Assembly (NCBI GenBank): GCA_031364965.1
Contig: JANLXF010000146.1
Location: 1-18,924, forward strand
From: JAOUEA01 sp031364965
Lineage (GTDB): Bacteria; Actinomycetota; UBA4738; HRBIN12
Direction: 5' to 3'
Length of the DNA: 18,924 nt
Below, one piece after another: positions 7,009 through 15,049 of the stretch; position 1 is the stretch's first letter, and each line of letters opens with the position of its first letter. A program made the position numbers and the translations under genes. The notes beneath the pieces are model-generated. The model was not told the DNA's origin. It ran no database searches and worked only from the letters and a program-made list of their open reading frames with translations.

Positions 7009-8994
7009 ATGGAACGAGACCTGCGCGCGACTCAGCTCTATCAGGAGGTCGAGGCCTTCTTCCGGTCGGTCCTCGAGCCGGGGTTCGGCTCCGCCGAGCC
7101 GGCCGGCGACCCGGTGCCCGCTCCCGATGGGCGGAGGATCGCCTTCCGAGGGGAGCGGCTCGATCGGCTCGAGGGCCACCCGGAGGGAAGGATCTGCGTC
7201 GCGAGTAGCGGCGGCGGCGACGTGCGACAGGTGACGGAGGGGCCGCACGACGACGCCGATCCTCGATGGTCGCCCGACGGACGCACGCTGACCTTCCGCT
7301 CGGACCGGGCTGCGAAGGGCCGGCATCAGCTCTATGCGCTCGATGCCGACTTCGCCCAGGAACCCCGGGCGCTCGCGTCGCTCCCCGGCACGGTGGAGTG
7401 GCACGTCTGGACCCCCGAGGGCGTGATCGTGGCCGGGGTCGCCGGCGGGGCGGCCGAGCAGGCCGATGCGCTGGGGTCGGGGACGCTGGGCGGCGAGCAC
7501 GACCTGCCGGCCTGGATCCCTGAGGTCGAATCGAGCGACGACGGCGAGGAGGAGGCGCGGACGCTCTGGATCGTCGACCCGGCCACGGGCGACGTAGGGC
7601 GCGTGTCGCCGCCGGGCACCAACGTGTGGGAGGCCGACACGTGCGGTCCGTCCGCCGTCGTGGCCGTGATTTCCGAGGGGGCCGGCGAGGACGCCTGGTA
7701 CCGAGCGAGCGTCGCGCTCATGGACCTGGACTCCGGCGAGACACGGCACCTGCTCTCGAGCGGCGTGCAGCTCGGATGGGTCGCGGGTTCGCCCGGCGGC
7801 GGACACGCCACCGCGATCGAGGCGATCTGCAGCGACCGTCTGGTGGTATGCGGCGACCTCCGGCTGATCGACATCGCGTCCGGACAGGTGCGTCCGGTAC
7901 CGCTCCCGGGGGTCGACGCCTCGCGCGTGCGATGGACGAGCGACGAGCGGTTGCTGGTGTTCGGGCGGCGCAGCCTCGATTCCGTCGTGCTCGAGGTGAC
8001 CCTTCCGGAGCTCGACATCCGCGAACTGTGGTCGAGCCACGCGTCGATGGGCGAGCTCTACGACCCCTCCGGGTGGCCGCTCGAGGACGGGTTCACCGGT
8101 CTGCTGACATCGCACGACCGGCCGCCCGCGATCGTCGCGGTCGACGGAGCCGGGGGCGAACGGGTCGTCGCTGTGACGCGGCACGCGGGGCACGACGTCG
8201 TGGAGCGGCTGATCGGCCGGCACGAGACGCTCCGCTGGCAGGCCCCCGACGGACTCGAGATCGAAGGGCTGCTCACGACCCCTACGGGCGACGGTCCCTT
8301 CCCGACCGTGATGGCGGTGCACGGCGGCCCGATCGGCGCGGCCGGCGACCGGTTCCCCGGCCCTTCCACGGCGCTGCTCCTCGCCCGCGGGTTCGCGATC
8401 TTCGCGCCGAACCCGAGAGGGTCGAGTGGACGCGGCCAAGCGTTCGCGCTCGGCGTGGTGGGCGACATGGGCGGCCAGGATCTGTTCGACGACCTCGCCG
8501 GGCTGGACGCCCTCGTCGCGGCCGGCGTCGCGGACCCCGACCGGCTGTTCCTGATCGGCGGCAGCTACGGCGGGTTCATGGCGACCTGGATCCCCACGCA
8601 GGATGAACGGTTCAAGGCGTCGATCGCGATCTCGCCGGTCACCGACTGGTGGTCGGAGCGGTTCGACAGCAGCCTCGGCTCGTGGGTGGGCGACTTCCTG
8701 GGAGGGCAGCCGGCGGAGATCCCCGCCGAGTACTCGAACCGGAGCCCGGTGCTTTATGCCGGCCGCGTGACGACGCCCGTGCTCCTCACCGCCGGTCGTA
8801 ACGATCGCGCCACCCCCGTCGGGCAAGCGGTGGAGTTCTACCGGGCGCTCCGCGAGCACGGGATCCCCACGGAGGTCGTGAAGTACCCGCAGGAGGGTCA
8901 CGGCGTCGGAGACTTCCCGGCGGTCCTGGATCTGTCGACACGCACGATCGCCTGGTTCGAGCGATTCCTCCCGCCATCCCCCGACAGCCGGTAG
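7009..8994 (+). CDS. S9-family serine peptidase (prolyl oligopeptidase / acylaminoacyl peptidase type)
   Basis: This 661-residue protein has the two-part layout of family S9: an N-terminal beta-propeller with TolB/WD40-like strands such as PRWSPDGRTLTFRSDR (first 390 or so residues), then an alpha/beta hydrolase domain. The catalytic triad is visible: Ser519 in GGSYGGF, Asp599 in GRNDRATP and His631 in EGHGVG. The oxyanion-region segment AVHGGP is also present. Family members cleave short peptides, often removing dipeptides or acylated residues; the specificity here cannot be fixed. No signal peptide is seen, so it is probably cytoplasmic. The frame is open further upstream into uvrA, but ATG 7009 is chosen because it follows GATACT by six bases and clears uvrA. 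The stop TAG overlaps the promoter of the next gene. Confidence 0.92.
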   Translation: MERDLRATQLYQEVEAFFRSVLEPGFGSAEPAGDPVPAPDGRRIAFRGERLDRLEGHPEGRICVASSGGGDVRQVTEGPHDDADPRWSPDGRTLTFRSDRAAKGRHQLYALDADFAQEPRALASLPGTVEWHVWTPEGVIVAGVAGGAAEQADALGSGTLGGEHDLPAWIPEVESSDDGEEEARTLWIVDPATGDVGRVSPPGTNVWEADTCGPSAVVAVISEGAGEDAWYRASVALMDLDSGETRHLLSSGVQLGWVAGSPGGGHATAIEAICSDRLVVCGDLRLIDIASGQVRPVPLPGVDASRVRWTSDERLLVFGRRSLDSVVLEVTLPELDIRELWSSHASMGELYDPSGWPLEDGFTGLLTSHDRPPAIVAVDGAGGERVVAVTRHAGHDVVERLIGRHETLRWQAPDGLEIEGLLTTPTGDGPFPTVMAVHGGPIGAAGDRFPGPSTALLLARGFAIFAPNPRGSSGRGQAFALGVVGDMGGQDLFDDLAGLDALVAAGVADPDRLFLIGGSYGGFMATWIPTQDERFKASIAISPVTDWWSERFDSSLGSWVGDFLGGQPAEIPAEYSNRSPVLYAGRVTTPVLLTAGRNDRATPVGQAVEFYRALREHGIPTEVVKYPQEGHGVGDFPAVLDLSTRTIAWFERFLPPSPDSR

Positions 8995-8997
8995 GCT
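8992..8997 (+). promoter_or_regulatory. Predicted -10 element overlapping the peptidase stop codon
   Basis: TAGGCT begins with the TAG stop codon of the peptidase gene and ends eight bases before ATG 9006. It is identical to the element before the PLP-enzyme gene. If functional, the stop codon is at the same time the first half of the next gene's -10 box. Confidence 0.4.
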
Positions 8998-9005
8998 TGC
9001 CGACC

Positions 9006-9281
9006 ATGACCACGCGTGACGACCTCGAAGCCCTGTCCACCAAGGAGCTCCACGACCGCGCGATCGAGAGCGCCCGGACCCACCTCGACGTCGGATTCCT
9101 CTGGCAGCTCGTGAAGGCGCTGCCGGTGGCCGAGGAGATGGTCGGCGACGACGAGCGGAGCAAGGTCGACATCATGCGACCGCTCGCGCTCATCAACGAC
9201 TTCCTCGACGCGGGCGAAGGAGAGCTCGGCGAGGCGCTCCGTCCGCTCTACGTGACCTACCTCGAGGAGCACGCGGGCTGA
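9006..9281 (+). CDS. Small conserved-looking protein of unknown function (91 aa)
   Basis: I do not recognise a named family. The 91-residue product is acidic and predicted to be mostly helical, with no signal peptide, membrane segment or cysteine. Segments such as LSTKELHDRAIESARTHLDV, FLWQLVKALPVAEEM and EALRPLYVTYLEEH suggest a small soluble helical bundle. A real gene is supported by dense placement (11 bases after the peptidase, 41 before the transporter), codon use with G/C in third positions, and TAGGCT ending eight bases before the ATG. A TTG at 8997 in the same frame is a less likely start. It may be co-transcribed with the downstream ChrA-type gene, but a functional link is only positional. 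Confidence 0.75.
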   Translation: MTTRDDLEALSTKELHDRAIESARTHLDVGFLWQLVKALPVAEEMVGDDERSKVDIMRPLALINDFLDAGEGELGEALRPLYVTYLEEHAG

Positions 9282-9322
9282 GCGGAACCCCCGGGGCGCC
9301 CACGGGACCCCTCGCACCGCCG

Positions 9323-10651
9323 GTGCCGTTCGGCGACGCGCTGCGCTTCTGGATCCGCCTCGGGTTCATCAACTTCGGCGGGCCGAGCGGACAGATCGCC
9401 CTGATGCATGCGGAGCTCGTGGACCGCCGCAGGTGGATCGGGGAAGGCAGGTTCCTCCACGCGCTGTCGTTCTGCATGCTCCTGCCGGGTCCCGAAGCAC
9501 AGCAGCTCGCGATCTACATCGGGTGGCTCATGCACCGGACGCGCGGTGGGATCGCGGCCGGGGTGTTCTTCGTACTCCCGAGCTTCTTCCTGATGCTCGC
9601 CCTTTCCTGGACGTACGCGGCACACGGCGAGGTGACCTGGATCGCGGGCGTGTTCGCGGGCCTGTCCGCGGGCGTGCTCGGGATGGTCGTGGCGGCGCTG
9701 CTCAGGATCGGCGGGCGATCGTTGCGCAACGCCTTCGCGTTCGCGATCGCGGCCGCCGCGTTCACCGGCATCTTCCTGGTCGGCGTGCCGTTCCCCGTGG
9801 TGGTGCTGGCGGCCGCGGGGCTCGGGTACATCCTCGCGCGCCTGCGGCCCGAACTGGTGTCGGTGCCGGCTGAGCTCGGCGACGACCACGGGGCGGCGAT
9901 CGACGACGCCGCCGTGTCAGCGCCGCACACCGTGCCGTCGACCCGTCGCGCCGTGAAGGTGCTGGCCGTCGGCCTCGCGGTGTGGTGGCTCCCGCTCCTG
10001 GCGGTGATCGCGTGGCGCGGCACCGGAGACGTCTTGAGCCAGGAAGCGGTCTTCTTCAGCACCGCGTCGATGGTGACCTTCGGCGGCGCGTACGCGGTCC
10101 TCGCCTACGTCAACCAAGCGGCGGTCTATCGCTTCGGCTGGCTGGGGCCCGGCGACGTGGTGGCGGGGCTCGGCCTGGCCGAGTCGACCCCGGGACCCCT
10201 GATCATGGTCACGCAGTTCGTCGGCTTCCTGGCGGCGTACCGGTTCCACGGCGATCTCTCCCCGGGCGTGGCCGGGGTGCTCGGCTCGCTCGTGACGGTG
10301 TGGGCGACGTTCGCGCCCTGCTTCATGTGGATCTTCCTCGGAGCGCCGTTCGTGGAGCGGATCCGTGGGCGCAGGCGGCTCGGGGCGGCCCTCGGCGCGG
10401 TGACGGCCGCCGTCGTCGGGGTGATCGCGAGCCTGGCGCTCACGTTCGGGGTGCAGGTGCTCTTCGACACGGTGAGCCACCGGCAGCCGTTCTTCGTCCC
10501 GGTGCCGGTCCCCCACCTCGGCACCCTCGATCCGTGGGCGCTCGCGATCGCGGTGGGGGCGTTCATCGCCCTTCGCCGCTCCTCGATGAACCCCGCCGTG
10601 GTCGCCGTCGGGTGCGGGCTCGTCGGGCTGCTCCGCGCCCTCGTGGCCTGA
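9323..10651 (+). CDS. chrA: ChrA-type chromate/anion transporter (CHR superfamily, two-domain)
   Basis: This 442-residue, very hydrophobic protein has the two homologous CHR halves of long-chain ChrA proteins. The N-terminal half carries FGGPSGQI at residues 18-25; the second half repeats the theme with TFGGAYAVLAYV (from residue 252) and GLAESTPGPLIM. Many membrane-spanning stretches are visible, with a charged loop between the halves (about 175-205). Characterised ChrA proteins export chromate, and other CHR members may carry related oxyanions, so the substrate here is inferred. GTG 9323 is the first in-frame start after an upstream stop and gives the usual N-terminus. No clear ribosome-binding site or TANNNT element precedes it, so it probably depends on the upstream small gene or an earlier promoter. 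Confidence 0.88.
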   Translation: MPFGDALRFWIRLGFINFGGPSGQIALMHAELVDRRRWIGEGRFLHALSFCMLLPGPEAQQLAIYIGWLMHRTRGGIAAGVFFVLPSFFLMLALSWTYAAHGEVTWIAGVFAGLSAGVLGMVVAALLRIGGRSLRNAFAFAIAAAAFTGIFLVGVPFPVVVLAAAGLGYILARLRPELVSVPAELGDDHGAAIDDAAVSAPHTVPSTRRAVKVLAVGLAVWWLPLLAVIAWRGTGDVLSQEAVFFSTASMVTFGGAYAVLAYVNQAAVYRFGWLGPGDVVAGLGLAESTPGPLIMVTQFVGFLAAYRFHGDLSPGVAGVLGSLVTVWATFAPCFMWIFLGAPFVERIRGRRRLGAALGAVTAAVVGVIASLALTFGVQVLFDTVSHRQPFFVPVPVPHLGTLDPWALAIAVGAFIALRRSSMNPAVVAVGCGLVGLLRALVA

Positions 10652-10655
10652 CCGT

Positions 10656-10661
10656 TAGGCT
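10656..10661 (+). promoter_or_regulatory. Predicted -10 element of a leaderless PLP-enzyme gene
   Basis: TAGGCT ends six bases before ATG 10668 and begins five bases after the transporter stop codon. No Shine-Dalgarno sequence lies between. This is one of the cleanest examples of the TANNNT-N6-start pattern in the window. Confidence 0.6.
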
Positions 10662-10667
10662 CGCGCG

Positions 10668-11867
10668 ATGAGCGAACTCCGGGAGCTCGCCGACTACCGG
10701 GACGAGTTCCCCGTGGTCGAGCGGAAGTCCTACCTGATCAGCGCGTCGCTCGGCCCGATCTCGGGGCGCTCGCGCGCCGCCGTCGACGGCTACCTCGATG
10801 CGTGGGCGGCCAAGGGCGCGCCCGACCATGTGTGGCTCGAGGACATCTTCCCGGCGATGGGGGCGCTCAAGCGATCGTTCGCGACGCTCGCGGGGTGCGA
10901 CGCCGACGAGGTGGCGCTGACCACGAACATCTCGATCGCGCTGTCCACGATCGCGTCGTGCCTGGATCTGTCGGGCCCCCGGAACCGCGTGATCCTGTCC
11001 GAGCTCGACTTCCCTACCGACGGCCACGTGTGGCTCGCATGGGCCCGAAGGACGGGTGCCGAGATCGTCTGGCTGCGCTCCCCCGACGGCCTCACGATCC
11101 CGATCGAGGCCTACGACGACGCGATCGACGACCGCACGGCGCTCGTGATGGTGAACCGCGTCCTCTACCGCTCCAGCGCGCTCGTGGACGCGAAGGCGAT
11201 CTGCGCGATCGCACGGGAGCGCGGGGCCCTCTCGTTCGTCGACGACTACCACGGTCTGGGGATCGTGCCCCTGGATCTGCATGACCTCGGGTGCGACCTC
11301 TACGCGGCCGGCTCGTTGAAGTGGATGTGCGGCGGGCCCGGGATGGCGTTCCTCTACGCGCGGCGAGACCTGCTCCCCACGCTCGAGCCCGCGCTCACGG
11401 GATGGTTCGCGACCCGCGAGCCCTTCTCGTTCGACACCGAGCACCTGGCGTACCACCCGACGGCACGGCGGCTCGAACACGGCACCCCGCCCGCGCCCGT
11501 CTTCTTCATCGCGCAGGGCGGTCTGGAGATCATCGCCGAGGTGGGCGTCGAGCGGATCCGCGAGCGGCAGGGCGAGCTCACCGACCACGTGATCGCGCGG
11601 GCCGACGCGGCGGGGCTGCCCGTGCGGACGCCGAGAGACCGGCGAGCGCGTGGGGGCGTCGTGAACGTCGGAGTGGGCCCCCGCGCGGGCGAGATCTGCC
11701 ACGCGCTGCTCGCCCGCGACATCTGCACCGACTTCCGCGGTGACGGGCTGCGCATCAGCCCGCACTTCTTCAACACGGAGGCCGACATCGACCGGTGCTT
11801 CGATGCGCTCGCGTCGCTGGTCCCGGAGCGACCTGCCGGGCCGGGCGAGCGACCGGAGCCGAGCTAG
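10668..11867 (+). CDS. Class V PLP-dependent enzyme (kynureninase / isopenicillin-N epimerase-like)
   Basis: This 399-residue protein is a fold-type I pyridoxal-phosphate enzyme. The cofactor-binding aspartate is D192 in VDDYHG and the Schiff-base lysine is K218 in AGSLKWMCGGPG. The GGPG after the lysine, the PLDLHDLGCDLYAAG stretch before it, and the C-terminal 'LRISPHFFNTEADID' region resemble kynureninase and related lyases or epimerases more than true transaminases. The reaction cannot be fixed: C-C or C-S lyase, epimerase or aminotransferase are all open. It follows the ChrA-type gene by 16 bases but has its own predicted promoter. It converges with the amidohydrolase gene, both stops sharing the palindrome CTAG at 11864-11867. 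No signal peptide is seen, so it is cytoplasmic. Confidence 0.88.
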   Translation: MSELRELADYRDEFPVVERKSYLISASLGPISGRSRAAVDGYLDAWAAKGAPDHVWLEDIFPAMGALKRSFATLAGCDADEVALTTNISIALSTIASCLDLSGPRNRVILSELDFPTDGHVWLAWARRTGAEIVWLRSPDGLTIPIEAYDDAIDDRTALVMVNRVLYRSSALVDAKAICAIARERGALSFVDDYHGLGIVPLDLHDLGCDLYAAGSLKWMCGGPGMAFLYARRDLLPTLEPALTGWFATREPFSFDTEHLAYHPTARRLEHGTPPAPVFFIAQGGLEIIAEVGVERIRERQGELTDHVIARADAAGLPVRTPRDRRARGGVVNVGVGPRAGEICHALLARDICTDFRGDGLRISPHFFNTEADIDRCFDALASLVPERPAGPGERPEPS

Positions 11868-12910
11868 CGACCCGCGTCGCGCCGGAACACGATCCGGCCC
11901 GCCCGCACCACCAGCCCGATGTCGCCGAGCGCGCCGGGATCGCCGACCGGGCTGTCGGTGGCCAGGATCAGATCGGCGGGCGCCCCGGGCTCGATCGGCG
12001 CCCTCGTCAGGGCCGCGAGCATCGCGTCGGCGTCGAGGCCCGCCTCGCGCAACAGGTGCAGCTCGCCCGTATGGATCCCCGAGGGGATCGGGCCGTTGCC
12101 GAGATCGGTGCCGTAGACGACCACGCCGCCCGCCGCGTGGAACCGGCGGAGGTTGTCGAGCGCGGTAGCGAGCCACGGCATCTGACCGCCGTCCTGATGG
12201 ATCGCGAGCGTCGACACCCACCGCATCCGCTCGGCGGCCATCGCGATCACGTCGTCCCCCAGCCGGTGCGTCCACGGGGTGTGCGCGAGCTCGTCGACGC
12301 CCGCGCCCAGGGCCCGCTCGACCTGCCCCTCGCCCTGGGCATGCGCGGTGACCGGGACGTCGGCCTCCCGTGCCGCGTCGCAGATCGCGAACAGCGCCGC
12401 GTCGGAGGGCGTGGGGCCCTGCTCGGCGTTCAGCGAGACCTTGATCGCGGCCGCGCCCTGCCCGACGAGCCGAGCGACGGCGGCGGCAGATCCCTCGGCC
12501 GTCGTCACCTCGAGCGCGGTCCCCGCCGGCGCCCAGCGTTCGGCCGAGGGATAGCCGCCGGGCCCGGTGAGCATCGGACCGGCCGCGCGGATCAGCGGAC
12601 CGTTGAACCCGGGGAGCTCGGAGGCGTCGGCAAGGGCGAAGATCCGATCGGCCGGCCACGCGAGATCGCGCACCGCGGTCACGCCCCGCTGCAGCATCGC
12701 CACCGGGTCCCCGAGCTCGATGTGCACATGCCGGTCGGCGGCCGCCGGCATGAGGAACCCGCCGACCGCGACGACCTCGGTGTCGTCGGGCACCGCGTGC
12801 GGCGCGCCGACGGCGACGATCGTGTCGCCGTCGCAGTCGACCTGCACCTCGGGGACGAGCCGTCCCCGGCCCAGCCACGCGAGGGGCGCGCGGATCGTGA
12901 GCCCCGGCAT
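11864..12910 (-). CDS. Metal-dependent amidohydrolase
   Basis: This 348-residue protein belongs to the amidohydrolase superfamily of TIM-barrel metalloenzymes. The expected metal-ligand set can be read: H61 and H63 (RHVHIE), K157 (AIKVSL, possibly carboxylated), H190 (TAHAQ), H210 (ELAHT) and D269 (YGTDLG). N- and C-terminal beta segments match the composite small domain (VAVGGFLMPAAAD; PADLILA...VVRAGRIVF). The usual longer stretch before ADL is shortened here. Relatives hydrolyse cyclic amides, imidazolones or peptide-like amides; the substrate is unknown. Its ATG overlaps the uvrB stop in TGATG (12912-12908), so it is probably translated by coupling to uvrB, an odd partner. A TTG one codon earlier is less likely. 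Confidence 0.88.
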   Translation of the reverse strand: MPGLTIRAPLAWLGRGRLVPEVQVDCDGDTIVAVGAPHAVPDDTEVVAVGGFLMPAAADRHVHIELGDPVAMLQRGVTAVRDLAWPADRIFALADASELPGFNGPLIRAAGPMLTGPGGYPSAERWAPAGTALEVTTAEGSAAAVARLVGQGAAAIKVSLNAEQGPTPSDAALFAICDAAREADVPVTAHAQGEGQVERALGAGVDELAHTPWTHRLGDDVIAMAAERMRWVSTLAIHQDGGQMPWLATALDNLRRFHAAGGVVVYGTDLGNGPIPSGIHTGELHLLREAGLDADAMLAALTRAPIEPGAPADLILATDSPVGDPGALGDIGLVVRAGRIVFRRDAGR

Positions 12911-14931
12911 CAAACGCCGACGCCGGCTTCGCGGAGCGCCTTCAGCTCCTTGCGCAGGTCGTGAACCTCGTCGCGGATCCGCGCCGCGTACTCGAAGCGC
13001 AGGTCCTTGGCGGCCTCGTGCATCTCGTCCTCGAGGCTCGCGATCAGCCGCTCCAGTTCCTCGGTCGGCATCTCAGGATGGCTCGCCTTCGCGCGTCGCT
13101 GCCGCCGCGGCACGGTCTCGCCCTCGCCGCCGCCGCGCATCGACTGCAGGATGTCGGTGATCTTCCGCTTGATCGTCTGCGGGTCGATGCCGTGCTCCAC
13201 GTTGTGGGCCAGCTGGATCTGGCGCCGCCGCTGGGTCTCGCCGATCGCCAGCTTCATCGAGTCGGTCACCTGATCGGCGTACATCAGCACCGTGCCGTCG
13301 ACGTTGCGCGCCGCCCGCCCGATCGTCTGCACGAGCGAGGTCTGCGACCGCAGGAACCCCTCCTTGTCGGCATCGAGGATCGCCACGAGCGAGACCTCGG
13401 GCAGGTCGAGGCCCTCGCGCAGCAGGTTGATCCCGACGAGCACGTCGAACTCCCCCAGCCTGAGGTCGCGCACGATCTCGATCCGCTGGATCGTGTCGAC
13501 CTCGGAGTGCAGGTAGCGGACCCGGATCCCCATCTCGACGAGGTAGTCGGTCAGGTCTTCGGCCATCTTCTTCGTGAGCGTGGTGACCAGCACGCGCTGA
13601 TCTTGCTCGGTGCGGGCACGGATCTCGTCGATCAGGTCGTCGACCTGGCCCTTGGTCGGGCGAACCTGCACCTCGGGGTCCACGAGCCCGGTCGGGCGCA
13701 CGATCTGTTCGACGATGCGATCGGACACCCGCAGCTCGTACGGCCCGGGCGTCGCCGACATGAAGACGAGCTGATCGACGCGCTCGTTGAACTCATCGAA
13801 CCGGAGCGGCCGGTTGTCGATCGCGCTGGGGAGCCGGAAGCCGTATTCGACGAGGTTGGACTTGCGGGACAGGTCGCCTTCGTACATGCCGTGGAGCTGG
13901 CCCAGCGTCACGTGCGATTCGTCGAGCACGACCAGGTAGTCGTCGGGGAAGTAGTCGAGGAGCGTGTACGGCGCGCTGCCCGCCTGGCGGCCGTCGAGGT
14001 GGCGCGAGTAGTTCTCGATCCCGCTGCAGAACCCGACCTCGCGCATCATCTCGAGGTCGTAGTTCGTGCGCATGCGGAGCCGTTCGGCCTCGAGGAGCTT
14101 GCCTTCGCCGTCGAGCTTGGCGAGTCGCTCCTGCAGCTCCTGTTCGATGTCGACGAGCGCGCGCTTCATGCGCTCCTCGGACGTCACGTAGTGCGAGGCC
14201 GGGAAGATCGTGAGGTCGACCATGTCGTCCTTGATCAGCTCGCCCGTGACCGGGTCGAACTGCGAGATCTTCTCGACCGTGTCGCCCCACCATTCGATCC
14301 GGTATCCGCGGGTCTCGTAGGGCGGGAAGACCTCGAGCGTGTCGCCCTGCACTCGGAAGGTGCCGCGGGCCCGGCTGACGTTGTTGCGCTGGTACTGGAT
14401 GTCGACGAGCCGCTGCATCGCGAACTCGAGCGGGATGTCGGTGCCCTTGTACGGACGCAGGATCTGCCCCTCGTACTCCTCGGGCGAGCCCAGGCCGTAG
14501 ATGCACGAGACGCTCGCCACGATCAGGACGTCGCGGCGCGCGAGCAGCGCCGCGGTGGCCGAGTGCCGGTGCCGCTCGATCTCCTCGTTGATCGAGCTGT
14601 CCTTCTCGATGTAGGTGTCGGTGGACGCGATGTAGGCCTCGGGTTGGTAGTAGTCGTAATAGCTGACGAAGTACTCGACCGCGTTGTCGGGGAACACCTC
14701 GCGGAACTCGTTCGCGAGCTGGGCGGCGAGCGACTTGTTCGGCGCGATCACGAGTGTCGGCCGTTGCACCTGCTCGATCACGTGCGCGATCGTGAAGGTC
14801 TTGCCTGTCCCGGTGGCGCCGAGCAGCGTGATGTGCGGCTCGCCGGCGTTGACGCCCTCGACCAGCTGCTCGATCGCCTTGGGCTGGTCGCCGGCGGGCC
14901 GGAACTCGGACGCGATGCGGAACGGTTGCAT
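12910..14931 (-). CDS. uvrB: Excinuclease ABC subunit UvrB
   Basis: This 673-residue DNA-damage-verifying helicase is loaded by UvrA and recruits UvrC. Seen directly: Walker A GATGTGKT at 38-45; the beta-hairpin region that clamps DNA, YYDYYQPEAY from 91 with DTYIEKDSSINEEIERHRHS; Walker B LDESH with D337-E338; helicase motifs including VFMSATP, REGLDLPEVSLVAILDADKEG and QTIGRAARN; and a C-terminal UVR domain (LEDEMHEAAKDLRFEYAARIRDE) for binding UvrA/UvrC. Length is normal. ATG 14931 is preceded by TAGACT with a six-base gap and no Shine-Dalgarno, indicating leaderless expression. The stop overlaps the next gene's start. Confidence 0.98.
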   Translation of the reverse strand: MQPFRIASEFRPAGDQPKAIEQLVEGVNAGEPHITLLGATGTGKTFTIAHVIEQVQRPTLVIAPNKSLAAQLANEFREVFPDNAVEYFVSYYDYYQPEAYIASTDTYIEKDSSINEEIERHRHSATAALLARRDVLIVASVSCIYGLGSPEEYEGQILRPYKGTDIPLEFAMQRLVDIQYQRNNVSRARGTFRVQGDTLEVFPPYETRGYRIEWWGDTVEKISQFDPVTGELIKDDMVDLTIFPASHYVTSEERMKRALVDIEQELQERLAKLDGEGKLLEAERLRMRTNYDLEMMREVGFCSGIENYSRHLDGRQAGSAPYTLLDYFPDDYLVVLDESHVTLGQLHGMYEGDLSRKSNLVEYGFRLPSAIDNRPLRFDEFNERVDQLVFMSATPGPYELRVSDRIVEQIVRPTGLVDPEVQVRPTKGQVDDLIDEIRARTEQDQRVLVTTLTKKMAEDLTDYLVEMGIRVRYLHSEVDTIQRIEIVRDLRLGEFDVLVGINLLREGLDLPEVSLVAILDADKEGFLRSQTSLVQTIGRAARNVDGTVLMYADQVTDSMKLAIGETQRRRQIQLAHNVEHGIDPQTIKRKITDILQSMRGGGEGETVPRRQRRAKASHPEMPTEELERLIASLEDEMHEAAKDLRFEYAARIRDEVHDLRKELKALREAGVGV

Positions 14932-14937
14932 CCGGCC

Positions 14938-14943
14938 AGTCTA
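14938..14943 (-). promoter_or_regulatory. Predicted -10 element of a leaderless uvrB promoter
   Basis: TAGACT on the minus strand ends six bases before ATG 14931. No -35 consensus is obvious. The 118-base divergent gap to the secreted-protein gene (14932-15049) otherwise contains a five-pair inverted repeat GGCCC-GTC-GGGCC at 14960-14972 and a very weak TTGCGC (14973) / CACACT (14997) pair facing right. I saw no LexA-type SOS box in this gap. Confidence 0.6.
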
Positions 14944-15037
14944 GGCCACGCGACGTCACGGCCCGTCGGGCCTTGCGCGCTCCCGTTCGCCGGTGTCACA
15001 CTCGCCCCGGTTGTCGCCTCCGGCAACGTCCCCGATC

Positions 15038-15043
15038 AGGAGG
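15038..15043 (+). promoter_or_regulatory. Strong Shine-Dalgarno sequence deciding the start of the secreted protein
   Basis: AGGAGG, a full Shine-Dalgarno core, sits six bases before ATG 15050. It fixes the start there rather than at the in-frame codon at 14993, and it also gives a proper signal peptide. It contrasts with the leaderless genes around it. Confidence 0.85.
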
Positions 15044-15049
15044 TTCCTG

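Noticed and set aside
5085..8901. Long open frames opposite uvrA (plus, 5085-6962) and opposite the S9 peptidase (minus, 6916-8901)
   Set aside because: Both are complements of confidently identified genes and show no protein-family features.
10563..12878. 771-codon minus-strand frame across the PLP-enzyme and amidohydrolase genes
   Set aside because: It crosses two real genes on opposite strands in a non-coding frame; the translation is Arg-rich low-complexity sequence.
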